From: Leishmania infantum JPCM5
Taxonomy: Eukaryota; Euglenozoa; Kinetoplastea; Trypanosomatida; Trypanosomatidae
NCBI RefSeq assembly: GCF_000002875.2
Contig: NC_009419.2
Span: forward strand, 1,346,954-1,410,953
Direction: 5' to 3'
Length of the DNA: 64,000 nt
Position numbers and translations under genes: made by a program. Under the pieces are notes generated by a model. It had not been told where the DNA came from and searched no databases. It worked only from the letters and a program-made list of their open reading frames with translations. Of this stretch, positions 60,746 through 64,000 are shown one piece after another; positions within the stretch are counted from its first letter, which is position 1, and each line of letters opens with the position of its first letter.

Positions 60746-63700
60746 CTAGTACGCGTAGCCACGCAGGTCCATGGTGATCACCTTGGAGCTCTCCCGATCC
60801 TTGTCCTTCATAACGCCCAGCAGCATATCTGCCATGTGGTAAAGCTGTTCCTTCAGCGAAACCACGACGAACTGGCACGACTGGCAGTTTTTGCGAAGGT
60901 AGCTCGCAAGTTTCTCTACATTGCCGGCGTCTAGCGCCGCGTCCACCTCATCCAGCACGAAGAAGGGCGTCGGGGAGACTTCGTGGATCGCAAAGAGAAG
61001 CGCCAGCGCCGCCATGGTGCGCTCGCCGCCGGAGAGCAGCTCCATCGGCATGAAGCGCTTGAGAGGCGGTGTGGCGTGGTAGGTGGTGCCGCCGAGGTAC
61101 GGCTCCTCCACATTCTCCAGGCTAAGGTACGCCGAGCCGTGCACTGCATGAGCGCGGGTGCCCATGGTGAGCTCGCGGTACACCCGGTCCACTGTGGCCG
61201 CCACCTTCTCGAACATCTCCATGAAGCGCGCCGTGCGCTGCTCTTTGACGCGGGTGAAGTCCTTGTTGGCCACACGGGCCATATCGCGGGCCTCGTCGAG
61301 CAGCGTCGACGACGCCCCAAGACGATCTTCCGATGCCATGACGCGCGAGGCGGCCTTCATATTTGGCGCCAGAGACTCCATCTCGGCGGCGAGCGCCTCC
61401 AGCTGCGCCTGGGCATGGTGGCTGTACGCAGAAAACTGAGCCCGGTCCGCTGCCGCCACCCGCTGTGCCTCCGTGAGCGAGGAGAAGTCGATGCACATGG
61501 TCGTTTCTGAGTCGAGGGCCGGCGAGGAGGCAAAAGAAGATGCGGCGCTCGTTGCTCCGCGAACGCCGCTCTGGCTCGCTCCGCCTTCGACAAGCAGTGT
61601 GAACGGCTCGGAGAGAAGAATTTGCGTGCGGCTCCCCGTGGCGCTGGACCTTTGGCGCGACGACGGCGTAGGCAGCCCGGAGGAGGCACGGGTGGCCGCG
61701 CCCGTATCCTCGCCGCGCGCGCGTTTCGCTCCGCTGCTGGCCGCCGGCTTCAGTGGAATACCGATTTCGTCCATCTGGCAGCGGCGCACCAGGTTCAGCC
61801 GACGCAACCGCAGAGAGTCGCAGGCAAGCTGAATGCCTGTGACGAGCTTCCGCGCCTGGGCGACACGAGCCAGATCAGTCTCGGAGTTTCGAGTCGCGTT
61901 TCGAATCTGCTGCTCCAGCGAGTCGAGCTCGGTGCGGCTCTGCGCAGCCGTCTTCCTCGTCTCCTGGTGCTGCCGCTCCGCCTTCTCCACGAGCGCTTTG
62001 TAATCGGTGAGGTCCTTTTTGCACTGCTCCTTTTCCTTGTGCAGCCGCGCACACGCCTCCTCCAAATCGGCGATCTTTGCGTCGCCGACCTGCTTCACCT
62101 CCATCTCGAGCGAGCTCTCCAGCTTGTGGATCACGAGTAGCAGCTGCTGCCGGGTCTCGGCGCGCTGCTTTGCCTCTTGCGTTTGCTGTCCTTCCAGGTT
62201 TAGCAGGTTGGGGATGCCCACCTTCTTCTGGAAGTCAGCAAAAACCTGTCCCTCGACGCGCGAGATCGACTTGGAGAGCTCCAGCAGCTCCTTGTGCATC
62301 ACCTGCAGCTCCGCCGCGTATCCCTTGTGCCGCGTCGCGAAATCGGCTCCGCGGCTTTCCAGCTTCGCCAGCTCCTCCGTCAGCCGCTGCGTCTTGGTGT
62401 CGTTAGCGCATTGCTCCGTGTGCACTACAGCGACGCGCTTCTCAGCAAACTCGCGCCGCGCCTCCATGTCCCGAATCGAGATCTGGATGCGAGCCAGCTC
62501 TGCCTCACCACCTGCGGCGGCCTCGCTCAACAGGCGGTCGCGGGCAACGCGAAGGTCCTCGTACTTCTTCTCGTCCCACTTGCGGGCGCGGCTCTGTACG
62601 GAGGCCAAACCACCTTGCACAGACCCGTTCTTCAGGAGGACTGTGCCGTCCAGCGTCACCACCTTGAAGCGCTCCCCGTCGCGGCCGTAGGCAACCGACT
62701 TGGCCTCGGCAACCGTGTCGCACAGCAGCGTCTGACCCAGTGTATACCGCACCGCCGGCTCCAGCTCAGGCTCAAAGCGAACCACATCGACAATGGGCTT
62801 GCATGTGCCACTAAATGTGCGCAGACGGTCGTCAACAGCCTTGCCTTGCACTGCGTCCAACGGCAGAAACGTCATGGGCGGCATGCGCTGCTCCTTCAGA
62901 TACTTGACGCAGCGAATTGCCACCGCGGTCGTCTCCACAACGATCCCCTCGAGGTTTTTGCCCATGGCCACCGTGACCGCGTTGCGGTGCCGCTCGTTGG
63001 GCACCGTGCACAGATCCACCATGCGTCCGCGGATTGGGAAGAGAGAGCGCAAGGCCTGGAGAGCGTCCGCCATGCGCGCGTTCTGCTTGCTTGTGTCTTT
63101 CATGTAGCGCAGCTCGTGCAACTGTTCCTGCAGTCGTGCCAACTCCACCTCCCGTGCTTTGTTTTTCTTCTGCATTGTTTCAAGGTCCTTACTGGCTTCC
63201 GTGAGCTGGGCCTTGAGCGTGCTCACCGTTTCCTCCAACTCGTTGCGGCGCTGCTGCAGTTCAGCCCCGTACTTCGCGGCCGTCTCAATGGCCTGGCTGA
63301 CGTCCTTCATCTGCTGCTGGTGTGCCTCCGCGGCTCTGTCGCATTGTTTCAGGGCCTCCTGTGCGGAGTCGCGTTGCCGCAGCACCGTCTCCCGGCGCTG
63401 GCGTAGCATCACGGTCGCGCACTCCGCCTCCTTCCGCAGTTGCCGGTACTCATCCAGCTGCTGCTGATTGAGCACGGTGTTCAGCGTGACTCGCTTCGTG
63501 TCGTCAGCGACGCAGCGCTTTTCAAAAGTGTCAAGCAGCGCTTTTTGCTTCTTCAACTGCCCCTCAAGCCGCTCCGCCTCGACAGTGCGGACAGTTGTCG
63601 CCTTCTGCGCCGCTTCCAGCTCCTGTCGCTGCAGCTCTGCCTTGCGGGTTAGGTGCGCCAGGGCGGCTTTGATGCGCTCCACCGTGCTGTGCTTAAGCCG

Positions 63701-64000
63701 CAGATCATCGGCAGACTTACGCGCCTTTTTCAGCTCCTCCAAGTACGTCTTGTGCCGGGTCGCGTACGTCCGCTTCATCTCCCGGATTGTCTGCTCTGTT
63801 GCAATGCTCTTTTCCAGTTCCGCAAGCGCGTCGCGGCGCTGCTGCAGCTCTTCCTTGCGCTTCTCAAGTTCCGTTTCGACGGCGAAGAGCTCGGAGAGGG
63901 CTAGCTCTTGCCTGACGCTCGTCAGCTGCTGATGCAGCTCCTCGTAGCGCTCCGCCTCCTTCTTGGCTAGTCGCATTTGATGCACCGCCACGGCAGCCCC
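60746..64000 (-). CDS. SMC1: Cohesin subunit SMC1 (partial, N-terminus beyond window)
   Basis: About 1084 residues are visible; the frame stays open to the window end, so the N-terminal ATPase half (Walker A) and the first coiled-coil residues are missing. Present are: a coiled coil; the hinge from GRMVDLCTVP, through KNLEGIVVETT, EQRMPPMTFLPLDAVQGK, PIVDVVRFEPELEPAVRYTL, to DGTVLLKNGSVQGGLASVQS; the return coiled coil; and the C-terminal head with signature motif LSGGERTMAALALLFAIHE and Walker B FFVLDEVDAALD, ending SLKEQLYHMADMLLGV and VITMDLRGYAY. The hinge and C-terminus resemble SMC1 more than SMC2, 3 or 4. In the cell it pairs with SMC3 and Scc1/Rad21 to hold sister chromatids. A Ser/Ala/Thr-rich insert (about 760-860) in the second coil is unusual. 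Confidence 0.92.
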   Translation of the reverse strand, partial: GAAVAVHQMRLAKKEAERYEELHQQLTSVRQELALSELFAVETELEKRKEELQQRRDALAELEKSIATEQTIREMKRTYATRHKTYLEELKKARKSADDLRLKHSTVERIKAALAHLTRKAELQRQELEAAQKATTVRTVEAERLEGQLKKQKALLDTFEKRCVADDTKRVTLNTVLNQQQLDEYRQLRKEAECATVMLRQRRETVLRQRDSAQEALKQCDRAAEAHQQQMKDVSQAIETAAKYGAELQQRRNELEETVSTLKAQLTEASKDLETMQKKNKAREVELARLQEQLHELRYMKDTSKQNARMADALQALRSLFPIRGRMVDLCTVPNERHRNAVTVAMGKNLEGIVVETTAVAIRCVKYLKEQRMPPMTFLPLDAVQGKAVDDRLRTFSGTCKPIVDVVRFEPELEPAVRYTLGQTLLCDTVAEAKSVAYGRDGERFKVVTLDGTVLLKNGSVQGGLASVQSRARKWDEKKYEDLRVARDRLLSEAAAGGEAELARIQISIRDMEARREFAEKRVAVVHTEQCANDTKTQRLTEELAKLESRGADFATRHKGYAAELQVMHKELLELSKSISRVEGQVFADFQKKVGIPNLLNLEGQQTQEAKQRAETRQQLLLVIHKLESSLEMEVKQVGDAKIADLEEACARLHKEKEQCKKDLTDYKALVEKAERQHQETRKTAAQSRTELDSLEQQIRNATRNSETDLARVAQARKLVTGIQLACDSLRLRRLNLVRRCQMDEIGIPLKPAASSGAKRARGEDTGAATRASSGLPTPSSRQRSSATGSRTQILLSEPFTLLVEGGASQSGVRGATSAASSFASSPALDSETTMCIDFSSLTEAQRVAAADRAQFSAYSHHAQAQLEALAAEMESLAPNMKAASRVMASEDRLGASSTLLDEARDMARVANKDFTRVKEQRTARFMEMFEKVAATVDRVYRELTMGTRAHAVHGSAYLSLENVEEPYLGGTTYHATPPLKRFMPMELLSGGERTMAALALLFAIHEVSPTPFFVLDEVDAALDAGNVEKLASYLRKNCQSCQFVVVSLKEQLYHMADMLLGVMKDKDRESSKVITMDLRGYAY

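Noticed and set aside
62294..63406. A 370-codon + strand frame inside SMC1
   Set aside because: Antisense shadow of a conserved coding region; GC-rich codons leave the opposite strand free of stops.
1..64000. tRNA, rRNA, snoRNA or CRISPR loci
   Set aside because: No convincing cloverleaf, rRNA or spaced-repeat pattern was seen by eye; a covariance-model search could still find snoRNAs in the long spacers.
1..64000. A strand-switch region or RNA polymerase II start
   Set aside because: All supported genes are on the minus strand; no divergent or convergent gene pair was found.

Overview
The window looks like a stretch of a Leishmania (trypanosomatid) chromosome. All convincing protein genes lie on the minus strand with no introns, which is the layout of one polycistronic unit transcribed from high to low coordinates. 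Genes are separated by 0.6-4.7 kb of pyrimidine-rich (on the transcribed strand) and homopolymer- and dinucleotide-rich spacer. Several start codons are preceded by a polypyrimidine tract plus AG, as expected for spliced-leader trans-splicing. Protein similarity (recalled, not searched) and ~500-bp SIDER-type degenerate retroposons fit Leishmania. The 101-bp N gap says this is a draft assembly. I cannot fix the species.

In transcription order (high to low): cohesin SMC1 (3' part; the gene runs off the window end), a FYVE-finger protein, a possible tiny membrane protein, a probable mitoribosomal mS26-like protein, a C2-like/proline-rich protein, a repeat-rich region with an assembly gap, a malonyl-CoA:ACP transacylase, a membrane-anchored heme-peroxidase-like protein lacking the proximal histidine, the Rad4/XPC repair protein, a replication protein A subunit 3-like protein, three conserved-type hypotheticals (586, 192 and 676 aa), a CDC50/LEM3 flippase subunit, a 262-aa hypothetical, a VP39-like cap ribose methyltransferase, a DEAH-helicase-derived protein without catalytic motifs, a 2297-aa THADA/Trm732-like protein, an RsmI-type rRNA methyltransferase, 6-phosphogluconate dehydrogenase and a mitochondrial solute carrier.

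Five SIDER-like copies form two near-identical sets. A (2361-2970, minus) and B (8285-8912, plus) are an inverted pair around the carrier gene. C (42575-43159, plus), D (50647-51111, minus, cut by the N gap) and E (52170-52752, plus) surround XPC, the peroxidase-like gene and the transacylase. C and E are direct repeats 9.6 kb apart. D and E are an inverted pair around ~1 kb of GC-rich sequence I cannot identify. The block 45.8-50.65 kb is clearly AT-richer than the rest.

The genes are not a functional operon. They are neighbours in a trypanosomatid transcription unit, covering DNA repair and replication (XPC, RPA3), cohesion (SMC1), RNA capping and modification (cap methyltransferase, THADA, RsmI), mitochondrial translation and lipid synthesis (mS26-like, transacylase) and the pentose phosphate pathway (6PGDH). 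Expression control would be post-transcriptional, through UTRs and possibly the SIDERs.
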